Assembly: GCA_022825185.1 (NCBI GenBank)
Contig: JAJDYK010000050.1
Coordinates: 1-40,522, forward strand
DNA: 40,522 nucleotides
DNA from: Candidatus Latescibacterota bacterium
GTDB taxonomy: Bacteria; Latescibacterota; UBA2968; UBA8231
Direction of reading: 5' to 3'
The translations under genes were made by a program, and so were the position numbers. Of this stretch, positions 33,454-40,522 are shown piece after piece. Each line of letters opens with the position of its first letter. The first letter of the stretch is position 1. A model generated the notes under the pieces. That model had not been told where the DNA came from and ran no database searches. It was given only the letters and a program-made list of their open reading frames with translations.

Positions 33454-33457
33454 CCCC

Positions 33458-34381
33458 TCACTCGGCGAACAATGCGCGGGCGAATGCCGCCGCGTCAAAC
33501 GGCTGCAAATCGTCCACCCCCTCGCCCACCCCAATCAGCTTTACTGGCAGATCCATCTGACGCCGCAGCGCGACGACGATCCCACCCTTAGCCGTCCCGT
33601 CCAGCTTAGTGAGCACGAGTCCGGTCAGTTCGGTGGCTTGGTTGAATGCGGTCGCCTGTGATAGGGCATTCTGGCCGCTGGTCCCGTCGAGAACCAGCAG
33701 AGTCTCGTGCGGGGCCGCTGGGTCTTGCTTGGCCAGCGAGCGGCGGATCTTCTTGAGTTCCTCCATCAGGTTGACCTTGTTGTGCAAGCGGCCGGCCGTA
33801 TCGACCAGCAGCACGTCGGCCCCGCGCGACTTGGCCGCAGCGAGCGCATCGAAGGCCACGGCCGCCGGGTCCGCTCCTTGCTGCGTGCGTATCAGGTCGG
33901 CTCCGGCGCGCTCCGCCCAGATGGCGAGCTGGGGGATGGCTGCGGCCCGGAACGTGTCGCCGGCAGCGAGTACCACCTTCTTGCCGGCATCGGCGTATTG
34001 CTTGGCCAGCTTGCCGACCGTCGTCGTCTTGCCAGTGCCGTTGACGCCGACGATCAGCACGACAAACGGCTTGCCCGGCAGCTCGCCGGCTAGGGGCAAA
34101 GCCGCGCTATTGCCGAGGGTCATCAGCGCGGCTACTTGCTTTTCCAGCACCTGCATCACGCCGCTTGGCCCGTCCGCCATTTGCCCGCGTCGGAGCCGCT
34201 CGCGCAGCTCATCGACGAGTTCGGTGGCGGTCTCCAGTCCCATATCAGCGCCGATCAGCGCGGCCTCGATATCGTCGATGGCGTCGTCGTCCAAGCGGGG
34301 GTTGCCGGCGATCACATCGGTCATCGCCTGCCGCGTCTGCGCCAATCCCTGCTTTACTTTGTCGAAAAATTTGCCCAACAT
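33458..34381 (-). CDS. ftsY: Signal recognition particle receptor FtsY
   Basis: 307 aa, a short FtsY with only the N and G domains and no long acidic A region. The N-domain helices open [20 protein letters not shown]. GTPase motifs are G1 GVNGTGKTT (112-120), the insertion-box [12 protein letters not shown]3 DTAGRLHNK (194-202) and G4 [11 protein letters not shown]. It docks SRP-bound ribosomes at the inner membrane for cotranslational insertion. The ~290-bp region behind its start (34382-34670) holds the promoter and leader of the divergent TonB receptor; I see no other gene in it. Confidence 0.95.
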   Translation of the reverse strand: MLGKFFDKVKQGLAQTRQAMTDVIAGNPRLDDDAIDDIEAALIGADMGLETATELVDELRERLRRGQMADGPSGVMQVLEKQVAALMTLGNSAALPLAGELPGKPFVVLIVGVNGTGKTTTVGKLAKQYADAGKKVVLAAGDTFRAAAIPQLAIWAERAGADLIRTQQGADPAAVAFDALAAAKSRGADVLLVDTAGRLHNKVNLMEELKKIRRSLAKQDPAAPHETLLVLDGTSGQNALSQATAFNQATELTGLVLTKLDGTAKGGIVVALRRQMDLPVKLIGVGEGVDDLQPFDAAAFARALFAE

Positions 34382-34543
34382 GAACGGTTATCTTTCGGTT
34401 GTGTCGCCAATGCGTCGCCAATTTTGGCGACGGACAGCGTGGTTGCGTCACAGGACGCCGTTTGACTGCAAGACTACTACAGGCCGAAACAGAAATAAGT
34501 ACACAATATGTAGTGTAATAGCTTAAGTTAAGGATAATATGTA

Positions 34544-34572
34544 TTGACCGAAGCTAAATCATTATATAATAT
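34544..34572 (+). promoter_or_regulatory. Sigma70-type promoter of the TonB-dependent receptor gene
   Basis: TTGACC at 34544-34549 and TAATAT at 34567-34572 are 17 bp apart; a TATAAT at 34565-34570 overlaps the -10. The predicted start would be near 34579, about 90 bp before the ATG at 34671. This is a match to consensus only. Confidence 0.5.
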
Positions 34573-34603
34573 AATATTGTAACATATTTGTCTTGAATGT
34601 GAA

Positions 34604-34627
34604 TGCGTTTGCGTTTGCGTTTGCGTT
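34604..34627 (+). repeat. Hexanucleotide simple repeat in the TonB receptor leader
   Basis: Four exact copies of TGCGTT lie between the predicted transcription start and the ATG at 34671, followed ~25 bp later by the AAAGGAGG ribosome site. Change in repeat number by slippage would lengthen the leader in steps of six bases without touching the reading frame. Confidence 0.8.
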
Positions 34628-34670
34628 AAGTAATATACAATCCACTCTTTTTTTAAAGGAGGCAAATCCG

Positions 34671-37241
34671 ATGAAAGAGCGCTTATCTGTTTTTGCTTTG
34701 GCCTTTGGCCTTGCGGCCCTGCTCTCTGTGAGCTTGGCCTTTGAGGCCGTGGCGCAAGAAGAAGCGCAAGAAGACGAGGAAATGCTCGAAGGCATTGTAG
34801 AGGTTGAAGAGCTGGTGGTGACCGGTTCGCGTGCTCAGTCGCGCACTGTAACCGACTCACCCGTGCCCATTGACGTCATTGGTGCCGACGAGTTCGCCAA
34901 GCAAGGCGGAGCAGATCTAGCCGACCTCGTGCGGAATGTCGTACCCTCGTACAACGTCAATACCCAGCCGATCAGCGATGCGGGCACGGTCGTCCGACCG
35001 CCCAACATGCGGGGGCTAGCCCCCGACCACGCGCTGGTCTTGGTCAACGGCAAGCGCCGCCATCGCGCTGCGGTGATCCACTGGCTGGGCAACGGCGTCG
35101 CCGATGGCGCGCAGGGGCCCGATTTGGCACCCATCCCGGCGATCTCGCTCGAGCGCGTGGAGGTCCTGCGCGACGGCGCGTCGGCCCAGTACGGCTCGGA
35201 CGCCATTGCCGGCGTGTTGAATTTCCGGCTCAAGGATCGTTCCGACGGGCTGTCGATTGAAACTAAAGTCGGCAGCTTCCAAGACGGCGAGGGTGTCCTC
35301 GGCGATGGCGAGTTGTTTTCGATCGCTGGCAACCTCGGCTTGGGTAACGACAACGCGTGGGCCAACCTCAGCTTGGAATACGGCAACTCGGGCGAAACCA
35401 TCCGCTCGGTGCAGCGCAATGATGCCGCGGGCCTGCTTGCCGCGGGCAACACGAACGTGGCCAATCCCGCCCAGATCTGGGGGCAGCCCTTCATCAGAGA
35501 CGACCTGAAATTCTTCGCCAACTACGGGGCGACTCTGAGCGAGAACCTCGACTTCTATGGGCACGCCAACTATGCCAGCAAGGAAACGGAAGGCGGGTTT
35601 TATTTCCGCAATCCCCATACCCGTAGCGGCGTGTTTAAGGGGCCGGAACTCGAGGACGGGACTCCATCCCTGCTGGTTGGCGATTTGGACGGTGTGGGTC
35701 AGGGCGGCGAATGCGCCCCGGTACCTATCATCGACAACAAGCCGGACCAGGATGCCTGGCTACAGATTCGCGACGATCCCAATTGCTTCTCGTTCCTGAA
35801 AATGTTCCCCGGTGGTTTCACACCCCGCTTCGGTGGCTTCACCACGGATGAATCCATCCTTCTGGGCCTGAAGGGATTTGCAGCCGAAACGTTGGGTTGG
35901 AGCCTGAGCGCGTCTTATGGCCGCCACCACGCGGACTACTTCATCTTCAACACCGTGAATGCCTCGATGGGGCCTGACACGCCGACATCGTTCAATCCTG
36001 GAGACTACATCCAGACGGATGTCAACTTAAACTTCGACATTACGTACCCAGTCAGCGACCAGGTGTTCTTGGCCGCGGGGGCGGAACGTCGCAACGAAGC
36101 ATTCGAGATCGTGGAGGGACAGATCGAGTCCTACCTGATTGGTCAGCCGTTGGCCAGCCAAGGATTCCAGCCCGCTACCAATGGGTTCTCGGGCTTTAGC
36201 AAGGTGGCGGCCGGCCGCTGGGACCGGACCAACACAGCCGTCTATGTGGAGGCGGATTTTGAGCCGATTGATCCGTTGCTGATTTCCGTGGCCCTGCGCT
36301 CGGAGGATTTTAGCGACTTTGGCAGCACCACCAACTACAAGGGAGCCGCCAATTTCGCCCTTACGGACGATCTGAAGCTGCGCGGTAGTTACAGCACCGG
36401 CTTCCGGGCACCGACGCCTGGCCAGCAAAATGCCTTCAACATAACGACCGAGTTCAACTTCGAGAAAAACGACTTGGTCAACAACGGCACCGTGCCTTCG
36501 ACCAGCCGCGCAGTTGGGCTGGTCCTTGGTGAACCTGGTGGCGGGCCGGCGCTCAAACCTGAAAACTCGATCAACCTCTCCGGGGGCGTCGTCGTCAATA
36601 TGGGCGTCGTTAGCGCGACGATCGACTATTTCAACATCAAGGTGGAGGATCGCCTGACGGTCTCGCAAGACTTCGCGCTAAGCGATGAGCAGAAACAACA
36701 GCTAATCAACGAGGGCCTAACCAGCGCGGCTGGCTTACAGGAGTTCCGCTTCTTCACCAATGACTTCGACACCGCTACTAACGGGATCGACCTCGTCGTC
36801 TCGGCGCCGGTGGGTTCGGGCCAGATGAGTTTGGCCTACAACTATACGAGCACCGAAGTCACCGACCACAATCCGGATATTCTCGACGATCTCCGGCTGC
36901 GGGAATTGGAGGAGAATCTGCCCAAGCAGCGCGGGAATTTGACGCTGACCCAAGCCCTGAGCGAGCGTTGGAGTGGCCTAGGCCGCGCCAGCTACTACGG
37001 CGAATGGTACGACTCTGAAGACGATCAGACCTATAGCGGCAAGGTGCTGTTTGATCTTGAAACCAGCATCTCGTTTGACGAGGCCCAATCCTCCATCGCC
37101 ATTGGCGTGCAGAATATCCTCAATACCTATCCAGACGAGCATGAATTAGCCAGAGAGCGGACCGGCAACAAGTACAGCCAGTTCAGCCCCTTTGGCTTTG
37201 GCGGCGCGTTCTGGTACGTGAAATACAGCTACAGCCGCTAG
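34671..37241 (+). CDS. TonB-dependent outer-membrane receptor
   Basis: 856 aa from the ATG at 34671, which has AAAGGAGG nine bases upstream; the longer frame from 34593 reads through the leader repeat and is rejected. The signal peptide ends near 28 (AFEAVAQ). A TonB-box-like EELVVTGSRAQSR precedes a plug domain with PIDVIGADEFAKQGGADL and VEVLRDGASAQYGSDAIAGV. The C-terminal ~700 residues form a beta-barrel, with barrel motifs such as LRGSYSTGFRAPTPGQQNAF and SINLSGGVVVNMG, ending in aromatic FWYVKYSYSR as usual for BamA recognition. Two Cys pairs near residues 340-380 may form surface-loop disulfides. The ligand is unknown. It is flanked by its own promoter and terminator and so forms a single-gene unit. 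Confidence 0.93.
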   Translation: MKERLSVFALAFGLAALLSVSLAFEAVAQEEAQEDEEMLEGIVEVEELVVTGSRAQSRTVTDSPVPIDVIGADEFAKQGGADLADLVRNVVPSYNVNTQPISDAGTVVRPPNMRGLAPDHALVLVNGKRRHRAAVIHWLGNGVADGAQGPDLAPIPAISLERVEVLRDGASAQYGSDAIAGVLNFRLKDRSDGLSIETKVGSFQDGEGVLGDGELFSIAGNLGLGNDNAWANLSLEYGNSGETIRSVQRNDAAGLLAAGNTNVANPAQIWGQPFIRDDLKFFANYGATLSENLDFYGHANYASKETEGGFYFRNPHTRSGVFKGPELEDGTPSLLVGDLDGVGQGGECAPVPIIDNKPDQDAWLQIRDDPNCFSFLKMFPGGFTPRFGGFTTDESILLGLKGFAAETLGWSLSASYGRHHADYFIFNTVNASMGPDTPTSFNPGDYIQTDVNLNFDITYPVSDQVFLAAGAERRNEAFEIVEGQIESYLIGQPLASQGFQPATNGFSGFSKVAAGRWDRTNTAVYVEADFEPIDPLLISVALRSEDFSDFGSTTNYKGAANFALTDDLKLRGSYSTGFRAPTPGQQNAFNITTEFNFEKNDLVNNGTVPSTSRAVGLVLGEPGGGPALKPENSINLSGGVVVNMGVVSATIDYFNIKVEDRLTVSQDFALSDEQKQQLINEGLTSAAGLQEFRFFTNDFDTATNGIDLVVSAPVGSGQMSLAYNYTSTEVTDHNPDILDDLRLRELEENLPKQRGNLTLTQALSERWSGLGRASYYGEWYDSEDDQTYSGKVLFDLETSISFDEAQSSIAIGVQNILNTYPDEHELARERTGNKYSQFSPFGFGGAFWYVKYSYSR

Positions 37242-37270
37242 GAACGCCGCACGGCAATCCTGAGTTATAA

Positions 37271-37308
37271 CAAAAGGCCGGGTACCTGTTTGGGTACCCG
37301 GCCTTTTG
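37271..37308 (+). terminator. Intrinsic terminator of the TonB receptor gene
   Basis: Arms CAAAAGGCCGGGTACC (37271-37286) and GGTACCCGGCCTTTTG (37293-37308) pair perfectly around a TGTTTG loop, 30 bp after the receptor stop. The A- and T-rich foot makes a bidirectional terminator shape. It is the only clear rho-independent terminator I found in the window. Confidence 0.88.
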
Positions 37309-37333
37309 CATCTTAACCTGAAGTGAGCAGCAA

Positions 37334-38971
37334 ATGACCTCATCCTACCGCGACGCCTTAGACCACATCCGCCGCGCCTTCCCCCAACCAGTATCCGACC
37401 CCATTCACGATTCGTATTTCGTGCATTCCATCATGCGCGCCCTAGACCAAGTCGATGACCTGAAAATGCAGTTGCCGACGCTTGGTCCGGTAGTTTCTGG
37501 CGACTTTGCCGAAGCGCAAAACGCCGAGCTGCCCGCTGAGATGTCGTCGGTCGAGGCAGTTACCTCCGATCTCGTCAGCTACCTGCGCGGCATAACCATC
37601 TCCAGCCATCCCCACACCCAACAAAACGTCATCGCGCCCCCGACCATTCCCAGCCTCATCGGCGTCCTGCTCGCCTCGTTGCACAACCCCAACATCGCTT
37701 GGGATGAATACAGCCGCCTCGTCGCCTTGGCCGAAGTCGAAGCGGTCGCCATGACCGCGCGGATGGTTGGCTACGACCCACAACAAGCTAGCGGCACGTT
37801 TACCTTCGGCGGGACTGGCACCACGCTCTACGGGGTAAAGATCGGCTTGGAAAAAGCCTGTCCGCAGGCTATGCAGAAGGGCATATCCGACGACGTGGTA
37901 GTGCTCGTTTCCGACGCTGGGCACTATTGCGCCCACAACATCGTCGGCTGGCTCGGCATGGGCACCGACCAGTTGATCGTCATTCCGACGATAGCTGAGA
38001 ACGAAATTGATCTCGCACAGCTAGAAGATGCAGCGCGGGCGGCCTTGGGCAGCGGCAAAAAGATCGCCGCCATTATTGCGACTATGGGGACTACGGATGC
38101 GTTCGGCTTGGACGACCTACAAGCGATTGTGGCCATGCGCGACTCGCTCGTCGATGAATTCCAACTCTCCTACCGCCCGCACATCCACGCCGACTCGGTC
38201 ATTGGCTGGGCGTGGTCGGTGTTCAACGACTACGATTTTCAGGATAACCCCTTGGGGTTTCGCCCGCGGACCCTGCGCGCCCTCGCCGGAGCGTGTCGCC
38301 GCATCCGCCATCTGGCGCTGGCCGATTCCATGGGCATTGACTTCCACAAGACCGGCTTTGCCCCGTACATCTCCAGCCTCGTCCTCGTCAAAGACCGGGC
38401 GGACTTGCAACTCCTGATGCGCGACGCGCAACAGATGCCGTACCTCTATCACTTTGGCGACCACCGCCCTGGCATGTACACCCTCGAAACATCCAGAGCC
38501 GGGACTGGCCCGCTGACCGCGCTGGCCAATTTTCGCTTTTTCGGCGAGCAGGGATTGCGCGTCGCACTCGGGCACATCGTCGAGATGACCCAGCTTTTGC
38601 GCGAGCACCTCGAAGGACACGAAGCCATCACCGTGCTCAACCGCGACAATTTTGGCACCGTAACGCTCTTTCGGGTATATCCACCCGACGTGGATACTTT
38701 TGCGATCAAGCGCCAAGAATTCGAAGACCCGGCCTACCGGGAAACGCTACTGGCCCACAACGAATACAACCGAAAAATTTTCGACTACGTGCACGCGGAG
38801 GCCATGGCCGGACGCGGAGTCGTCATTTCCTCGACCGACTGCTACCGGCACACCCAATATCAGGAACCGATTGTCGCGCTGAAGTCCTTTATCGTGTCGC
38901 CGTTTGTGGATGAAAAGGATGTCGAGGTCGTAGTGGCGAAAGTCTTGGAAGCTAGAGAAAAGTTTGTCTGA
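37334..38971 (+). CDS. PLP-dependent group II decarboxylase (aromatic/glutamate decarboxylase family)
   Basis: 545 aa. The aspartate aminotransferase-type fold shows FTFGGTGTTLYGVKIGLEKA for the phosphate cup and the stacking-residue region SDAGHYCAHNIVGWLGMG. The cofactor Asp lies in HIHADSVIGWAW (usually HVDAA), and the Schiff-base Lys is K339 in DSMGIDFHKTGFAPYIS. Family members decarboxylate Glu, Tyr, Trp, diaminobutyrate or Asp, or act as tyrosine/selenocysteine-like lyases. It is 50 residues longer than most, with a C-terminal part like the Gad/PLP group. Substrate unknown. A terminator precedes it, so it must have its own promoter in the short gap or rely on readthrough. It converges on the ion-channel gene with 5 bp between. 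Confidence 0.88.
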   Translation: MTSSYRDALDHIRRAFPQPVSDPIHDSYFVHSIMRALDQVDDLKMQLPTLGPVVSGDFAEAQNAELPAEMSSVEAVTSDLVSYLRGITISSHPHTQQNVIAPPTIPSLIGVLLASLHNPNIAWDEYSRLVALAEVEAVAMTARMVGYDPQQASGTFTFGGTGTTLYGVKIGLEKACPQAMQKGISDDVVVLVSDAGHYCAHNIVGWLGMGTDQLIVIPTIAENEIDLAQLEDAARAALGSGKKIAAIIATMGTTDAFGLDDLQAIVAMRDSLVDEFQLSYRPHIHADSVIGWAWSVFNDYDFQDNPLGFRPRTLRALAGACRRIRHLALADSMGIDFHKTGFAPYISSLVLVKDRADLQLLMRDAQQMPYLYHFGDHRPGMYTLETSRAGTGPLTALANFRFFGEQGLRVALGHIVEMTQLLREHLEGHEAITVLNRDNFGTVTLFRVYPPDVDTFAIKRQEFEDPAYRETLLAHNEYNRKIFDYVHAEAMAGRGVVISSTDCYRHTQYQEPIVALKSFIVSPFVDEKDVEVVVAKVLEAREKFV

Positions 38972-38976
38972 AGCCG

Positions 38977-40347
38977 CTATTTATTTTCTGTCTTTACGGC
39001 GTCCCGGATTTCGCGGATGGTACCTTCCAATCTGTCTAGCCGCTCGTTCACGTCTTTTACGTCGTCTTGAATTTTAGTTACGATCCCGACCTGCTCTTCT
39101 AGTTCCTCGACCTTCAAGGAATCCTCATCGCTGACGAGGATGCTCGTCAGCGTCGCCGTAAAAACACCCACCAAAACCATCCCCGTAATCACCAGAAAAA
39201 CGGTGAGGATTTTGCCCGAAGCCGTCTCGGGATTGTGGATGTCGGCGTACCCGCCGGTGACCAGCGTCGTAAAGCTCCACCAAAGACTCGCCCCAAACCC
39301 CGAACCAGACTCCATGCGCTCCAAGCCCATAAAAATGAAGGCCCCAAACACGAGCGATAATAATCCGTACAGCAAAGACCGCTTGAGCAGCCGCACGTCC
39401 AACGTGGTGCTCAAGTGATCCATGCCCCGCCAGAAAAACAGCGCGATGCGAAATAATCGCAGCGCCCTTAAAATGCGCACGGCCCTGAGCAAACGCCCCA
39501 AGCGAACGATACCTAGGTCGCCGACCTGTGATGCGGCGATGACCTGTACCGGGGGCAGCGGAATGGACGTTATGAAGTCTATCCAGTTGTTTTTCCAATA
39601 CCACTTTTTGGAAGCGGCAAGCCGGTACTCAAAAAAGAAGTTGGCCATGAAAAGGGTGCAGCAGATCACGTCTATAATCCAGAATATCCACAACGTACCG
39701 ACGGAAAAATGGGGTTCTATTTCCACAACGGGATTTGTGTAGTTCTCCCCGAGGTGGATGACGTCCGCTTGTGTTAGTTTGCCCTCAACGACCTGTCCAG
39801 AAACAAGGGCACCAGACCCAACCGCATCCGCTAGGTGAATGTTCACCCGTTTATACCCTTCTCCTCCATTCAGAACGTTTATTCGATGGATCCTGCCTTC
39901 TACTACTTCGGCTTTTGCAATGGCACCACTACCTGTGGCTCCTATTCCGAGGAAGTCGATGCCGAGCATTGTAATCAGAAAAAGTATGAGAAAAAAGATG
40001 ATCAGGTCTTTGGCTCGCACCCGCGCGACGCTGCCCAGCACTCGGGCCTGCTCGTCCATCAGGTGTTTCTTTTGGCGTGCCTGTTCAATGATTCGGACCT
40101 TGTCCTGCAATTTTTCTTTTTCGGCGTTTAACCTGGCGATCTGCGCTTCAGCTTTATCCAGACTCAGTTCGTATTGGCCGTGTCGTTTACTCAAACTGAC
40201 CGTTTCGACCTTTTCGATCATTTCGTCGAGTTCTTTTTCTTGCTCGACTAGCTGATGGTCAATTCTATCGATCTCCTGCACTACCACATCTTTCATCTTG
40301 GTAATGCGTTCGAGCGAGCACGATTCTAGGCGCTTTGATAATGACAT
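38977..40347 (-). CDS. Voltage-gated-type cation channel with coiled coils and an inserted extracellular module
   Basis: 456 aa; AGGA nine bases before the ATG. Residues 1-110 are a predicted coiled coil. S1 is at ~114-133, then an 80-residue insertion (134-213) of two repeats sharing GSGA, VVEG(R/K) and GE(G/N)Y. S2 is at ~218-240, S3 at ~255-271. S4 carries seven Arg every third residue (282, 285, 288, 291, 294, 297, 300). S5 is at ~325-342, the pore loop at 355-372 and S6 at ~380-404, with a final coiled coil (410-453). The selectivity filter reads TGGYAD (364-369) in place of TVGYGD. The architecture is that of a tetrameric voltage-sensing channel; the altered filter makes ion preference uncertain. 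It lies 28 bp downstream of fhs and may share its transcript. Confidence 0.85.
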   Translation of the reverse strand: MSLSKRLESCSLERITKMKDVVVQEIDRIDHQLVEQEKELDEMIEKVETVSLSKRHGQYELSLDKAEAQIARLNAEKEKLQDKVRIIEQARQKKHLMDEQARVLGSVARVRAKDLIIFFLILFLITMLGIDFLGIGATGSGAIAKAEVVEGRIHRINVLNGGEGYKRVNIHLADAVGSGALVSGQVVEGKLTQADVIHLGENYTNPVVEIEPHFSVGTLWIFWIIDVICCTLFMANFFFEYRLAASKKWYWKNNWIDFITSIPLPPVQVIAASQVGDLGIVRLGRLLRAVRILRALRLFRIALFFWRGMDHLSTTLDVRLLKRSLLYGLLSLVFGAFIFMGLERMESGSGFGASLWWSFTTLVTGGYADIHNPETASGKILTVFLVITGMVLVGVFTATLTSILVSDEDSLKVEELEEQVGIVTKIQDDVKDVNERLDRLEGTIREIRDAVKTENK

Positions 40348-40375
40348 GGTGCGTCGTCCTGTATAGTTTGCGGGC

Positions 40376-40522
40376 TCAGAACAATCCCTTGATCTGTCCT
40401 GCGTCGTCTAGGTCAATCGACTCGGCCGAGGGTTTCTTTGGCAAGCCGGGCATCGTCATAATGTCGCCCGTCAGCACTACCACAAACCCAGCCCCAGCCG
40501 AGACCTTGACGTCGCGGATCGG
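40376..40522 (-). CDS. fhs: Formate-tetrahydrofolate ligase, C-terminal fragment (5' end outside window)
   Basis: The last 48 codons and stop are present, entering from the right edge. The sequence [20 protein letters not shown], then [11 protein letters not shown] and a terminal GQIKGLF, is the diagnostic end of formate-THF ligase (family consensus ends [16 protein letters not shown] and GxIxGLF). The enzyme makes 10-formyl-THF from formate and ATP. Only the tail is visible, but this tail is highly conserved and specific, so the call is strong. Confidence 0.92.
   Translation of the reverse strand, partial: PIRDVKVSAGAGFVVVLTGDIMTMPGLPKKPSAESIDLDDAGQIKGLF

Overview
This window is a high-GC stretch (roughly 60% by eye) from an uncultivated-type Gram-negative bacterium. 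An outer membrane is implied by a TonB-dependent receptor and an RseP-type site-2 protease. Two secreted proteins carry NPNPFN-type, FlgD-like (T9SS-like) sorting modules, and several phytanoyl-CoA dioxygenase (PhyH) genes sit among carbohydrate and acid catabolism genes. That mix recalls Latescibacterota, Poribacteria and related groups. This taxonomic guess is inference: there is no rRNA or other marker gene here. I found no tRNA, rRNA, CRISPR array, phage or IS element.

Layout. 1-858 is a truncated M24 metallopeptidase, followed by a small zinc-ribbon membrane protein. 1328-4963 is a sugar ABC importer operon (binding protein, double ATPase, permease). 4970-6457 is pnuC-pheA on the minus strand. 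6622-10602 is a catabolic block: PhyH, RraA-like protein, Gfo/Idh/MocA dehydrogenase and class III CoA-transferase. 10635-11621 is a Phd/PIN toxin-antitoxin pair with an extra UPF0175 antitoxin-like gene. 11747-15758 is a tight five-gene operon: two PhyH proteins, a VOC protein, an enolase-superfamily enzyme and an SDR. 15829-22207 encodes two large secreted multidomain proteins. A divergent AT-rich region (22208-22604) holds three 28-bp-phased repeats and a perfect 20-bp palindrome. It separates the secreted proteins from a 1063-aa regulator with two seven-bladed propellers fused to an AAA+ enhancer-binding-type ATPase and a Fis-type HTH.

25793-29178 carries ino1, dusB, a NIPSNAP protein and 5-formyl-THF cyclo-ligase on the minus strand. 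29376-33453 is the housekeeping run uppS-cdsA-rseP-queG, with dxr absent between cdsA and rseP. ftsY (minus) meets queG tail to tail. 34671-37241 is a TonB-dependent receptor with its own promoter, a hexanucleotide repeat in the leader and a strong intrinsic terminator. Then come a PLP-dependent group II decarboxylase, an odd voltage-gated-type ion channel (minus) and the 3' end of formate-THF ligase (minus).

The best candidate for something undescribed is 15785-25796. A soluble double-propeller/AAA+ one-component regulator has lost the sigma54-contacting GAFTGA loop. It faces phased repeats and a divergent pair of secreted proteins, one with its sorting module near the N terminus and an out-of-frame scrap of a sorting tail just past its stop. 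A second candidate is the ion channel, which has an adhesin-like two-repeat module inserted between its first two membrane segments.
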